64,000 nucleotides of DNA from Aradus depressus (lineage: Eukaryota; Arthropoda; Insecta; Hemiptera; Aradidae). Shown piece after piece: positions 11,718 to 24,300 of this stretch. The notes beneath the pieces are model-generated. The model did not search any database, was not told the origin of the DNA, and saw only the letters and a list, made by a program, of their open reading frames with translations. The position numbers and the translations under genes are program-made. Each line of letters begins with the position of its first letter. Position 1 is the first letter of the stretch. Location of the stretch: NCBI GenBank assembly GCA_963662175.1, contig OY759218.1, forward strand, positions 26,868,051 through 26,932,050. Direction: 5' to 3'.

Positions 11718-13112
11718 GACGAAATAAAAACAATATATACATATAAGAAACATATATACATATAGGTCATAAAACCTAACCTAACCTACATATAAGAAAG
11801 ATGGTATCCATAACATTTTGTACCGGCAATTCCAGTTTTTTTAAATATATTTTTCTGAAAAGTATAGCTCCGTCATGTGCAAAAATACTTGAATGCTCTA
11901 AAACGCATAATTTACAAATCTGTTGCAGTTTTCACGAATTGGATACATTTTAGGGTCAATGCCGCTAAGTGACTGAATATTTTGCACAAAGTAAGGTGAC
12001 ATGGAAACCCAATGTAAAATTGAACAAGAAATTGGGTAGAAAGGAATGTTAAACGAAAAAAAAAAAAATCGCGCAGATCCTGATATACCCTGTTCACTCA
12101 AATAGTCCGAAAAATTTACATATATACATTAAGGAGCTATTAAAAATAAATTTTTGTCCGAATGGCCTATACGAAATTAGATAGAATCCATCAAACTATA
12201 TTACATACCTGTTTCCCAAAAACTTAAAAACGAAAATTAAAACGTTCGTCAAGAAGGCTTAAATTAAAATTGAAGAGAGGTTTAATGTTTTAATTATTTT
12301 AAAAGAATACTAAAGGTAATGATCAGTACACTTAAATATACATTTGTGTTAATTATAATGAAACATATATTAAATTCCCAAGTTTACTTACAAAAAATAA
12401 AAAATTGTCTAGTTTACTTACCAGAATAAGATTTATTGAATAAACTTTAACTTAGACCAATGTTGAGTGTTGATGCTTTTTGAATGAAAAACCGTGTTGA
12501 AAACAATTATAAGAAGAATGCAATGAATAAGAATATGTTTGTAAACAATTTTGTGAATTAATTTCTCAGGAAAGCATTGGTAGCTGTTACGTGTCCACAA
12601 CCATCAGATGGCAAGATGGAGAATCGTCTTCAATATCTTCTTCATATAAATTTAAGTGAAATAAAAAGTTATGAAAAAAATATTAAAGAAATGCCATCCA
12701 AAAATATAGTGTTTATTTAATAAATAACCTTAAAATAATGTAATAATATATACTTACTTTAGGGAAAAATATGGAGACGACAGTAAGAAGACTGAGGAAA
12801 AAAGTGTGGGAAACCAGGAAAGAAACAGTTTGGGCAACACCATTCCTAACAAAGAACCTTATTGAATTATAATGTATTGAAGATCTCTTTGTTCTTCATT
12901 TGAAAAATTCTGTACCATATGAATAAACAAGATTAATATCAGGAAATTCTACTTTTAATTGAAAATATTAAAGAGAAATTATTAATATTTTAGAAACATT
13001 CTTTCAATATAATTTCTTCAAGCATAATAAATCATCACGGGAAAATTGCTGAACCAAATGGCTTTCAACCAAACTTCATATTTTGTATCTGCCTATTTAT
13101 GAATAGGTTTTA

Positions 13113-13113
<1 letters not shown>
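11718..13113. other. Spacer with no gene recognised
   Basis: Contains a short SINE tail relic at about 11766-11788 (gtcataaaacctaacctaac) and otherwise AT-rich sequence. The overlapping open frames near 11900-12100 have no motif. Confidence 0.45.

Positions 13114-13201
<88 letters not shown>
13114..13201. repeat. (TA)n microsatellite
   Basis: About 44 uninterrupted TA units. The length is likely to vary and to be unreliable in assembly. Confidence 0.95.
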
Positions 13202-13205
<4 letters not shown>

Positions 13206-13233
13206 CAAAATCACTGAATAGAGGGGGGGTTAA

Positions 13234-13387
13234 CTTAGTTATTCTGGATTAGGTATCTTTAACGCTTACCTGACATCGAAGAGGCTCGGGACCATCGTTT
13301 AACGTCCCATCCGAAGGGAGGCGTGCTCACGGCTTTTTTCATCTCTCAAAAAAAAAAAAAACCTATGAGTCTTGGCCGGGTTACGAG
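13234..13387 (-). mobile_element. SINE fragment
   Basis: Minus-oriented partial copy with the reverse-strand blocks aacgcttacctgacatcg, gctcgggaccatcgtttaac and atccgaagggaggcgtgctc. Both ends are degraded. Confidence 0.65.
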
Positions 13388-13440
13388 GGGATTGACTGGA
13401 CGACAAAAATAATTATATCATGTTTTCTTAGTAACAGATA

Positions 13441-13632
13441 TGTTATAACCTCAACAATGTTCACCTGTTTACTTCATAAGTTGTTTAGAAGAGGTTATGG
13501 CGTCACCTTTCCAACCAGACTATTCTAATGTGTTCATGTCACAATGTTCTATCCAGATTATAGTGAAAGATCAAATGCGTGCTTATATTATACATCCCTG
13601 TTTTCAAATAGTAGACCTAAATAGACACAATA
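13441..13632 (+). repeat. 5' LTR of Ty3/gypsy element
   Basis: 192 bp, begins TGTTATAACCTC and ends ACACAATA. The 3' LTR at 17294-17485 is the same length with six substitutions (about 97% identical). The 5-bp target duplication AGATA lies at 13436-13440 and again at 17486-17490. A candidate primer-binding site, TTTGGCGACGATTAAAC, starts immediately after the LTR at 13633. Confidence 0.95.
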
Positions 13633-13708
13633 TTTGGCGACGATTAAACAACATTCCGTAACTGTAAGTGACCAAGTGAATTTATATCGAAAATAACAAT
13701 TCGAAAGG

Positions 13709-14712
13709 TTGTTAGATCTTTTCAACCGAAGTCAAGCAGCCCTGGCAACAACTCTGGTCAGTCAACTTACTGAAAAATTGTCATTTTCTCGCGTCGATTC
13801 TGTAAGTACTGTCATTAATAATAACATTTCTCCGTTTGAAGTTTTCGATTCACAAAAAGAGAGATTCAAAAACTACCTGGAGCGCTTCGAAAACTATTTG
13901 TTGGTCAAAAATGTCACTGACCCTTCCAAGCAAGCTCAACTTCCACTCATTATAACAACTTATCTTCGATGCTGGGTCCCGACAAACCAATCAAAAACCT
14001 CTCATACAGGGATCTCACTGAAGCATTTAGCCGAATGCTTGCACCACCCAGAAACACAGTTGTATCACAACATTATTTTTTGAGTACCTACCAGAAACCT
14101 AACGAAAACATCGCTGAATTTGTTGCGGCGCTACAGCGCGACCTTCCTGAATGTAAATTTTCTGCAACATGCACTTGTAGCAAAACCGTCTCGGTGGCGG
14201 ATGTTTTCTTGAGGGCACAGTTTATCAGAGGGCTTAAAGACAACTGGATTAGGGAACTGTTGTTACAGTCCGATTCAAATACTTTTTCTGATGTATTGAC
14301 TAAAGCTACGGCTTTGGAAGCTTCTCGACTTGAAACACAGGAACTCGCAAATCAACAACCAGCAAATTCTACACAAAGCCAAGAGGTGAACAAAATTTCC
14401 AATCGTTCTCGTCGTGATAAGTCTCAGAAACGTTCTAAATCACCATCCACGGCAAAGGGTTTTTCGAGAAACCGTTCAAAACCTAGAATCGATTATGCAA
14501 AACTCGGTATCAGTGATCTTTGTTTCAAATGCGGTAGAAATAACCACCGTGCTCCAGATTGTCACATCGATAGATCCAAATTACGCTGCTCCGCCTGTGG
14601 CAAGAACGGACACGTTATGCGGGTTTGCATAACAACACTCCTGAACGGCAAGTATCCTAATCAATATTCGAAATCTAACTCTAACCACTCATCCGGGGAT
14701 AATATTACTTAA
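13709..14712 (+). pseudogene. gag of the Ty3/gypsy element, frameshifted
   Basis: The first frame (13709 on) reads a capsid-like helical region. The frame shifts by one base near 13960-13970 and continues in the frame of 13969-14712. The second part keeps capsid-type sequence, a basic Ser/Arg-rich linker and two CCHC zinc knuckles (CFKCGRNNHRAPDC and CSACGKNGHVMRVC), the normal nucleocapsid arrangement. No ATG opens the first frame, so the true start is lost or lies upstream. It would package element RNA if intact. Confidence 0.85.
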
Positions 14713-14715
14713 CAC

Positions 14716-17245
14716 ATGCGATCTTTTGAAGACAATACTCTTTCATATGGTCTCAATCAGGTTACAGAAGTGTGCTACAATAATTCAAATAAGAATATTG
14801 TGGATATTTTCGACCAGCTGCCTTGTACAAACTCCGTTGCTGACTCTCAGAAGTATTTCGTCACTGTATCCGTCAACAACCACCCAGTCCGCATGGAAGT
14901 AGACTCGGGGGCGGGTTTTTCTTTGATCCCAGAGGATGAATTCCAGAGTTTGCAGCTGAACATTTCTCTAACTCCAACCAACATTTATTTTCGAGCATAT
15001 ACCAATGACGTTTTCCAGCCTAAGGGGAAAGTTTCTCTTAGAGTGACCTATAAAGGACGTAGTTCTATCGAAGAATTGTATGTAGTTCCTAAGGGTCGTC
15101 CAGCCATTTTAGGCCGCATATGGATTAGACATTTGAAGATCAGCCTAGAAGAAATTGATAAAGATAAGTGTTCCTTCTTTTCTGAAAAAATCGAATACCT
15201 GGGCCATATAATCGAACATAACAAAATTTCAAAATCACCAGAAAAAGTTCAAGCCGTCCTAGATATGCCTCGCCCTAGTAACGTTGATGATGTTAGACGT
15301 TTCCTTGGCATGCTAACATACTATGCACGATTTATTCCAGACCTCTCTACACCCTTAAGAAACCTGCTTTGTAAACATAAAACATTCAAGTGGTCCAAGG
15401 CATGCGAATCTGCCTTTATCCACCTCAAGAATGAAATGACTACAGACAGAGTCTTGGTACCATATGACCCACATCTTCCGATCGTTCTGACCTCCGACGC
15501 CAGTCCTACCGGCATTGCTGCAGTGATGAGTCACATGGTCAATGATGAAGAACGACCAATCGCTTATGCTTCCAGATCACTGACAGTTTCTGAACGTAAC
15601 TACAGTCAGCTCGATAGAGAAGCCCTTGCCATTATGTTTGCCGTAACTCATTTTTTTAACTATCTTTATGGTATCCATTTCACACTTGTCACCAATAACG
15701 AGCCACTTACTCGTATATTTCACCAGAAAAAAACATTTGCCTCCTATGACTTCCAGCAGACTCCTACGTTACGCTTCATTTCTGTCTGGCTTTGATTATT
15801 CAGTTAAATTCAAAAAGGGCGAAGCCAATACTAACGTAGATTGCCTTTCTAGAGCAGCTGTGGAACAGAATCATCCTTCAATTGACACGATGCTTAATGA
15901 AGAAGTTCAACTTTTGCACATGGATTCAATTTTCGAAATATCTAACGAGTTGCTCACTGCTGAAGTATTAGCTCAGGAAACTGGAAAAGATGTTGAGTTA
16001 AATCGAATCAAACATCAACTCATGAATGAATCCGCCGAATCTCCTTTTACCTTGGATAACGGTGTTTTGTTCAAAGACAGCCGTGTCGTAATCCCATGTA
16101 CTCTTCGAGACCTCGTACTTCAGGAGCTCCATTCCACACATGTTGGTATAACCAAAATGAAGCAACTTGCACGACGGTATGTATATTGGAAGAACATCGA
16201 CTCTGACATCGAAAAAGTAGTCAAGTCTTGCAAACGCTGCGCGTTGGTGAAGCACAATCCACCGAAAAACCCTGTACATCCTTGGGAGGAGCCTAAATCA
16301 AACTGGGAAAGGATACATATTGATTACGCTGGACCCTATAACAATCACTATTTTCTTGTCTGCGTGGATGCGAAATCTAAGTGGGTAGACGTGAAGGTCA
16401 TTTCAACCGCACCTACTACCATGAGTACCATCAAACTTCTAAACAATATTTTTTCAACCCATGGGTATCCGCAGATCATGGTGAGTGATAACGCTTCGAT
16501 ATTCACAAGCGCTGAATTCAAATCCTATTGCACCGAACATGGAATGTTTCAAAAACTAATTGCTCCCGGACATCCAGCTACCAATGGCTTAGCTGAACGG
16601 ACAGTTCAGACTCTGAAGCAGCGACTGAAGGCACTCGAGGATGATCCACGTCCAATTCATGTAAAGGTTCAGGACGTCCTTCTTCGTTATCGCGCAACGC
16701 CACTTGCTTGTGGCCAGTCTCCAGCTGAGCGCTACCTTCATCGGAAGCTCAGGATCAAGCTAGATGCACTCCGACCTTATCATCCAGCTAAAAATCCAGA
16801 TTCAACATACCAGGTTCTCCGCACTTTTAAAGTGGGGGAGAGGGTCCAAGTAAGGGACTACTCACAGAACAATAAGTACACCTGGGTTTTTGGTACCATC
16901 ATTCAAAAATTAGGGGTACTGCACTACATTGTCAAACTCGACTCTGGCTACACCATCAAACGACATTTGGACCAAATCCGCCATACCTTAGTGAAGAAGG
17001 TCCATTTTAATCTGCAAGTCACAGAACCTCGGCTATGGCAAGTTCCTCCGGCATATCAGGCTACTCCTCAGGAAGAGAAGCCTATCTCGGTTCCAGAAAG
17101 AAACACTGCATTACCTCAGGACACTTCCGCCTCAACACCAGCACCGGGAGATCCAGGTCCGAGAGCTCCTACGGTCGAGCCGAGACGTTCTGGACGGACT
17201 CGCCGACCTCCAGCCTATCTAGGGGACTATCAGCTGAAGTTTTGA
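14716..17245 (+). pseudogene. pol of the Ty3/gypsy element, RT core deleted and frameshifted
   Basis: The aspartic protease is visible (VDSGAGFSLIP near 14900; AILGR near 15107). About 15 residues after it the frame runs straight into the RT thumb and connection (IEYLGHIIEH). The fingers and palm with the YxDD motif are missing, at about 15145-15175. RNase H follows (TSDASPTGIAAVMSH; LDREALAI), but the usual TDHKPL reads TNNEPL. A frameshift between 15668 and 15795 moves into the frame ending at 17245. That frame carries the integrase zinc finger (HSTH...CKRC), the catalytic Asp in IDYAGP, Asp in MVSDNA and Glu in GLAERT, and a basic tail (RRSGRTRRPP). Confidence 0.9.
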
Positions 17246-17293
17246 ACCCCATGAAATTTTTCAATATTCAAGTTCCAAATTAAGGGGGAAGAC

Positions 17294-17485
17294 TGTTATA
17301 ACCTCAACAATGTTTACCTGTTTACTTCATAAGTTGTTTAGAAGAGGTTATGGCGTCACCTTTCCATCCAGACTATTCTAATGTGTTCATGTTACAATGT
17401 TCTATCCAGATTATATTGACAGATCAAATGCGTGCTTATATTATACTTCCCTGTTTTCAAATAGTAGACCTAAATAGACACAATA
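17294..17485 (+). repeat. 3' LTR of Ty3/gypsy element
   Basis: Preceded by the polypurine tract aagggggaagac. Followed directly by the target duplication AGATA. Confidence 0.95.
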
Positions 17486-17508
17486 AGATATGTATATAAT
17501 TACTGAGA

Positions 17509-17814
17509 GGGCGCCGATAGCTCAGTGGTATGCGTGCTTGCCTTCTGATCTCAAGATTGTGGGTTCGAAACCCAACCGAGGCCCTTAGTTTATTTTATCT
17601 GGGAGGTAAAATAAACTTAAATACGCCGTCCTTATGATGGGATGTTAAACGATGGTCCCTGTACGATGTCAGGTACCCTGCTCTAGATGAATAAACATTT
17701 AGAACTCCCACAGTAGAGTCGAGCTCATGTCCACCAGAGTGACGAAACAGCGCTCTGATAGTAGGGGATATGACCTCGTAGTTAAATCCCGGGCATGAGT
17801 CATAATAACTAACT
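17509..17814 (+). mobile_element. tRNA-derived SINE, near full length
   Basis: Starts gggcgccgatagctcagtgg (A box). The B box gggttcgaaaccc is near 17560. The body runs through tatctgggaggta, gacgaaacagcgctctgata and cgggcatgagtcataataac, ending in the AACTAAC-type tail. It lies 19 bp beyond the LTR element's target duplication. Confidence 0.9.
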
Positions 17815-18408
17815 ATTGTTGTATATTGAAAGTCATTTTCATATTAATTATTTTATGTTCTACATACATTTTTTTCGCTAATGTTAGAAATAACCTTTAA
17901 TACTAATATTTTCGAGTAGCGAGATAGTGTAATGGGAGCTGAGTGGTGCTGTGCTCGATGGACTCTCACTGTAGACTTAGAGAGAGTGATATTGTGGTTT
18001 TAGGGCGAAAAACTGCAACGAGTTCCATCGTCCGTCTGTTCACTGTTTATCACAGTTACAATGTGATCTGATTTCACCCAATCGATATTTCTCCGCCAAC
18101 GACGGGTGACACAGCTAGCAAACAATAAAATTAAAACTATATGATTTCAAGATAAAATAATTTCTGTGTAATTCAAGTTATTCTAATAACAACCAACTCA
18201 TACAATTTTAAATGTCCCTTTGCTGGTAAGATTGACGATTTATTTGCTCATACTCGAGTAGATTCGCTAAAAATTATACTTCAGTATTTATTTTGAAAAA
18301 TCTATTATCTGTTCGCATTTAACAGGGGCGCATGTAGAAATTTATTTTGGGAAGCTTTCAGTGGTGGGGAGGGAATGGCAAGCCATCAAATTCTAAGTAA
18401 AGATAAAT
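17815..18408. other. Spacer, nothing recognised
   Basis: No coding block or family repeat recognised. Confidence 0.4.
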
Positions 18409-18727
18409 TTAGTTATTATGACTCATGCCCGGGCTTTAACTACGAGGTCATATCGCCTACTACCAGAACGCTCTTTCGTCACTCTGGTGGACATGAGCTC
18501 GACTCTACTATGGGGGTCCTAAAGTTTGCCAACCCTAAATTTTTATTCACCTAGGTTAGGGATCTTTAACGAGTACATGACATCGTACAGGCTCGGGACC
18601 ATCGCTTAACGTCCCATCTGAAAGGTGCCATGCTCAAGATTTGTTCAATGCTCAGATAAAAAACCTAATGACCTCGGCCGGGTTTCGAATCCGCGATCTT
18701 GAACTCAGTAAGCAAACACGCATACCA
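18409..18727 (-). mobile_element. tRNA-derived SINE copy
   Basis: Minus-oriented. The + strand starts ttagttattatgactcatgcc and ends with the B box (gggtttcgaatccgc) and gaactcagtaagcaaacacgcat. The A box is truncated. Confidence 0.85.
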
Positions 18728-19721
18728 AGAAAAATTAAAAGCACTAGAAACTGGTTAATCCTCCAAGGAGGCAAATTAAATTTAAGATACACTGGGTGAC
18801 CCCTTCGTAGTAGACAAAGTTCGGGACCTTCTGGGTTTAATTTTGTGTAAAAAAGTTTCTATCAACATTGCAAATGTTTCCTTGAAATACTAAATCCAAA
18901 AAAAACTTTTTGAAAACACATTTAGACTTTTCTGGTTCTCATTTTGCTAAAAGTGTGACTCAACTATTAAAATTCAGTTTCGAGTTGTATCTACTTTACA
19001 AAGAATATCCTTGAGCTGCCGAAAAAATTCAAAAATATGAATAAAAATATGGGAATAAGGTTCAGATATGCAAAAATAAGTATTTTTAGCTATATTTGCA
19101 AAATAAAAATAGCTCAAATTGATTCTATATGGGCCAAAACGTAAAGATTTCTTTTGAACAGGATGCTGAAGTTAATAGAAAAAAATATGTAAATGCATAT
19201 AAATCACAGCCCTACTTTTTATGTAAGTGTGTCAATAACAGCACCGCTGCACACTAGTCCATATTTGAAAAAGCCTGGCTAAAATTGCAAATCCTACTTA
19301 ATTTCAATGTATACTCTTTCTTCACTATTTGTAAGTACCTACTCATTATTCGAAAATAAAATGTTTTTGTTTGTAAAAACAGATTTTAATATTATATATG
19401 TATTATTTTTAAACTAAACTGAATCACTACATTCAACCACGATTTTAATTTAATTTGTTTGTCAAGATGAAGGAAGCAGATGGTCGCCAGCTAATGTTTA
19501 TTGAGTTACTTTCCAATACTTGTCTTCTTAATGCTCATTGTAATTTCTTGATGTCTAGACGTGTCTTTCCTAATTATTTTGTATAATTTCTGAAACACGT
19601 TAAATACATTTTTTATTTATTTATTAATAAAATAATTACCTAATTAATTTATCTAAAATGTTAGGTTATTTAAGTCAGTATTATATATAACACTGGTTAT
19701 AATAGGACTTTTTTTTCACAG
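18728..19721. other. Intron-like AT-rich sequence
   Basis: No gene or clear repeat recognised. It ends in a strong polypyrimidine tract and acceptor (ttttttttcacag) used by the next exon. Confidence 0.4.
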
Positions 19722-20169
<448 letters not shown>

Positions 20170-21395
20170 CGTAATTGAAGGATTTTATTATTATATAATA
20201 TTTTGTTTGATTTGTGATTTACATTTCTAATGAAAATTTCACAAGGCTTTCTCTGGTCATTTGTTGCTCAACTATACAACCAACTCAACTTACAATATTG
20301 GTTGATAAACTTTAATATTAAGGCCAATAAAAAATATAATAATCATAAAATGTCTTTTCATTAAGTGATCTAGAACCAATGAAGATGGTGTTAGCTCTAC
20401 ATCCAAAACCTTTCATGGCTAATAAAGTACAGTAGAACCTCTATAAGTCGAACTATGTTTTCTTATATTGTGTCAATCCTACAACATTACTATTATATAC
20501 AGTGGATGCATCAAGTAGAATATATCCATATGGAGAATTCATTGATGCTGCTAAGATAAACGAATAAACTTTTTTTTTTCAATAGGAACCCCTACTTTTT
20601 CGTCCAGAAAATGATTCCTCGCCTTTTTCTGTGAAAGTTTTACATCAGAGCAGTTTTCTTCCCAAGAGCAATCTTTACTTTCTACATAGGACATGGATGC
20701 GGGATTCGAGAAAGTTCCAACTAATTTTCCTAAAATTGTATTATTATTATTTATTAAAACTATCTTAAAATCCTCCCAGATAATTTCTGGACATTTTCTG
20801 AAAGTTTTATGAAATTCAATTGAATCGGCATCGAATTTAAACTCTAATGTATAATTCAATTAGAAAACGAAAAATGACTCGAAACATATTGCCATACAAA
20901 ATCTCATAAAAAAAATCTACAGAATCATTTTCTGGAAGAAGAAATAGGGGTTCACAAAAAGAAACCAAAAGTTGATGCCGCCGTGCGCGAATCGAGCGAG
21001 ATTTTCTAATTAGTGGCTTCACAATTGAAAATCCCGTGAAAAAATATGGGAGGTCCCCCATTGGAAGTTCTTTATAGCTCCAATAGTTCCCAAGATTCAC
21101 TTTCAAGGTGCCACTTGAGCTGGAACACAATTCACAGGGGAACATAAAAATAACACTTTTTTTCTAAATATTAATAATATATATAATAACTTCTAAGTTG
21201 TTTTAAAATAAGTTTGTTTTATTTATATATAATATACAGGGTGATTTCTCGGCACTACAACAAAAATTTAAAAAATGATAAAACTTATTACATAACATTT
21301 ATTCTATGTATATGTATCTACATTTTCACTATATCGGAAACATTTTTTCTCTAATTATTAAAAATTAATTAAATTTTTTTTTTTTAAATAGATTT
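20170..21395. other. Gene boundary region between convergent genes
   Basis: Holds the 3' UTR of the + gene (AATAAA at 20326-20331) and then the 3' side of the NPC2-like gene. A lone pogo/Tigger-like end, cagtagaacctctataagtc, begins near 20430. The minus-strand open frames at 20859-20551 and 21145-20837 share short phrases with each other but show no domain I can name. Confidence 0.35.
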
Positions 21396-24300
21396 TCAAT
21401 TAGTGATGCTGGATGGTAATTCGAAACATGCCAAATCTTCTTTAGTCCTCCTGTCCGTCAGCGCCCAATTGACTGTTAGCTTGATCTGTGAAAAATAAAT
21501 AGTTTTTGAATAATTATATTATTACATTAATAATTTCAAATTAAATTAATTTAATTAAAAGTTGAACGGATAAATAATTGCAAAATATGTTTTTAATGTA
21601 ACTTCATACTTCGAGCATTTACACACACGATATAGGTGAGCTTCCAATAAATCCTCTTCCAAATTCTTCCAGGATTGTCATTAAAGGAAGGTTTAATCTT
21701 TAATTCTGCACAGATTTCAGACGCGAAGTAATTCCATGCCATTTTCCTTCAGCGTATTTAACAAAAAAACACACTTTTCCCCCATGAACTTGTTCTGATA
21801 TGCATCGGGATAAATAACTTTTATGAAATAGCAACTAGATATTAAACAAATTAGACTACTATAGAATACCTTCGGATATATTTCTAGGATTTTGAAGGAA
21901 TTTTTGTACAAATACTCTTTTCCTGCTATGAGAGGACAGCTAGCTTTTGTTTTTCCATCAGCTTCGTACAGAAAGTTGCATGCACTCGTTCCGTCTACAC
22001 CAATGAAAGGTAATGGTACACCAGCTATTATCGCATGAACGTTCGTTGTCAACACATCAATATCTTTTTCTGAAAAATATATATATATATATTTAGAAAA
22101 AAATTAGGCGATAGATACGAGAAATATTGATTCCCTTCGAAGGGGAATATTTTGTGAAGTCCAAAATTGTTTGGAGCTCTTTTCAGGGTTTACAAATTTC
22201 ATAGCAGGGTAATTACGTACGGTAACAAGAAAATAAGCTCTTAAGATACAGGAGGATTTTAGACAAGGAGAATTAAAGGACAATATAGGTGTCACCACTC
22301 AAATCGCAGATTGTAGGGAGCATTACACATGTAGCCATCTAGATCTTTCTTCTCCCCAGGAAGTGGAGTTGGGACGTAGATTTTTGAAGTGGGAGCCAGT
22401 TCAGTCAGTTACAACATCACTGGAGACTTCTTCATCGAGGCCAATCCAATTCTCTCCTTCGACATCAGTTTAAGGGCTACGGGCTAAATCCAGGATGGCA
22501 CATCGTATGAAGGCACATTCTGATACCGGCACCGCACAGCTAGAAGAAGGAATGCGACCCTTCATTGCATTCAAATTCATCATGACAGGTGTACCAAAAT
22601 TCTCTGAACACAAGTTCAAAAGTTCTCATGACCAGTTGAAAATTGGTTTAAACTGAATTAAAAAAGCCCTTTAAATGTTTTTTTTAAATATTATAAATAA
22701 ATAATTGCTAAGTGAAATTAAGATTCATAACTTAAAATTTTTCAGTCACGACCAAATTCAAAAAGAACCATGTGTATATTCTCTCTTCTTTAGTTTAATA
22801 TTTTAAGAATATATTTGGATTGGAAAATAAAATTCCAGCTATAATATGGTGAAAGGTAAATTTTAGTGGCCGACCGAAACAGAATTTTCAGCCGAAACCG
22901 AAACCGAATCTTCGGCCTCGGTCTCAGTTTCGGCCGAAACCGAAACTTATTTAGACATGTTAAAATTTCCATTGTATACTGAAATTTAGTGTATTTTTTA
23001 CACATACACCTATCTACAGACAGTTAACTCGTGTTAAATTAAATAAAAAACAATAATTGAAGTATGTAACAAAAATAGTTATTTATTTATGTTACATTAA
23101 CAATTTAACATGAACAAAAATAATAAACATGTTAAAGTACTACCCTTGTAAGTAAACTTTGTCAAAAATCAACATTTAGATTAGATATAAAGTACAGACT
23201 CCTTAATTAAGTAAGTACCTATTTTAATAGTGTTCACAATATTCTTAAGATTAATTTATTTTTTACTGAGATCTTGTATTTAGCACTTGGTGATTAAAGA
23301 ATTACCTAATTAACAGTCTTAACAACGATTACAATAATTTCTACGACTATCAAGTAATTACTTAATTTAAAAAAACAGTTATAAAATCAAAAGAAAAAAA
23401 CGAAATATTATTATTAGATTACTAATTAATTTTAGTATTCGTATGGCAACTACACATGACTCACAAGCCACGAACTCATCCGAAGTTAGTCGAACGACGC
23501 ACGACAAGTCACGAAAACTGAGTTTCGGTTGATTTTTGGCCGAAACTAGATTTTTTAGCCGAAACCGAATCTTCGGTCGGTCACTAGTAAATTTATTAGA
23601 TGGATTATAGCGGCAACGCCCACAAATTACCCGAAGGTGTGATAGGATTTTATTTATTCCGTGAAAAGAAGGGAGAATTTAAATAGATGAAAAACATAGT
23701 AAAATCAGCAATCGATGTAAATATCTACTATTTTGTTAACTATTGCACTATCATATGGTTGTAACAAATCTATTTTAAAATTTAAGATTAACCCTCGATA
23801 GAAGGCTGACTTGGAACCCTCATACTCGGACGACACGACTCACACTAGACCGGCGACTTAGACTATTTATTGTACAGTATTTTGAATAGGCGTTCTAAAT
23901 TATCTACTCGACAAAAACTAAATTGTTATACCTATCTTCTCCGACCTCTCTGGACCTATGTCTTACAAATATATGGTACAGTCAAGACTTCGAACATCAA
24001 AAGAATACAGGTATTTCAATCCAAGACTCTCCGACTGATCACGCAATGCCCACCATACGTTAGCAACAAGACTTTACACCGCGACTTGAACGTCACACCC
24101 ATAGACACTTCCGGATTGGTGTGTAAGTAAATTTTGGTGTAGAAACATTGGTATAAATGTTTAATATACCAATGTTTCTACACCAAAATTTACTTACACA
24201 CCAATCCGGAAGTTCGCAAAATCTTAAGTACAAATTTACCCCACAATCCCCCAAGAAGATTAAAGAGAGTTTGGCAGATCTCCTGGTATGAAGTGATGCC

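Larger units (their letters stand above)
13441..17485 (+). mobile_element. Ty3/gypsy LTR retrotransposon, internally deleted
   Basis: Order: LTR, primer-binding site, gag, protease, RT thumb remnant, RNase H, integrase, polypurine tract (17281-17293), LTR. Both LTRs and the target duplication are intact, so this is a genuine insertion. The coding part is frameshifted in gag and near the RNase H end, and lacks the catalytic RT core, so it cannot be autonomous. There is no envelope-like frame between the integrase stop (17245) and the polypurine tract. Confidence 0.95.

Noticed and set aside
15998..16279. Minus-strand open frame in the LTR element
   Set aside because: It lies fully antisense to the integrase frame, which has clear catalytic motifs.
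17509..17585. Possible tRNA gene (A and B boxes present)
   Set aside because: The same head recurs many times attached to the same 250-bp body, so it is the promoter part of a SINE, not a free tRNA gene.
20551..21145. Two minus-strand open frames next to the NPC2-like gene
   Set aside because: Serine- and phenylalanine-rich, no domain, no splice sites that join them to the NPC2-like exons.
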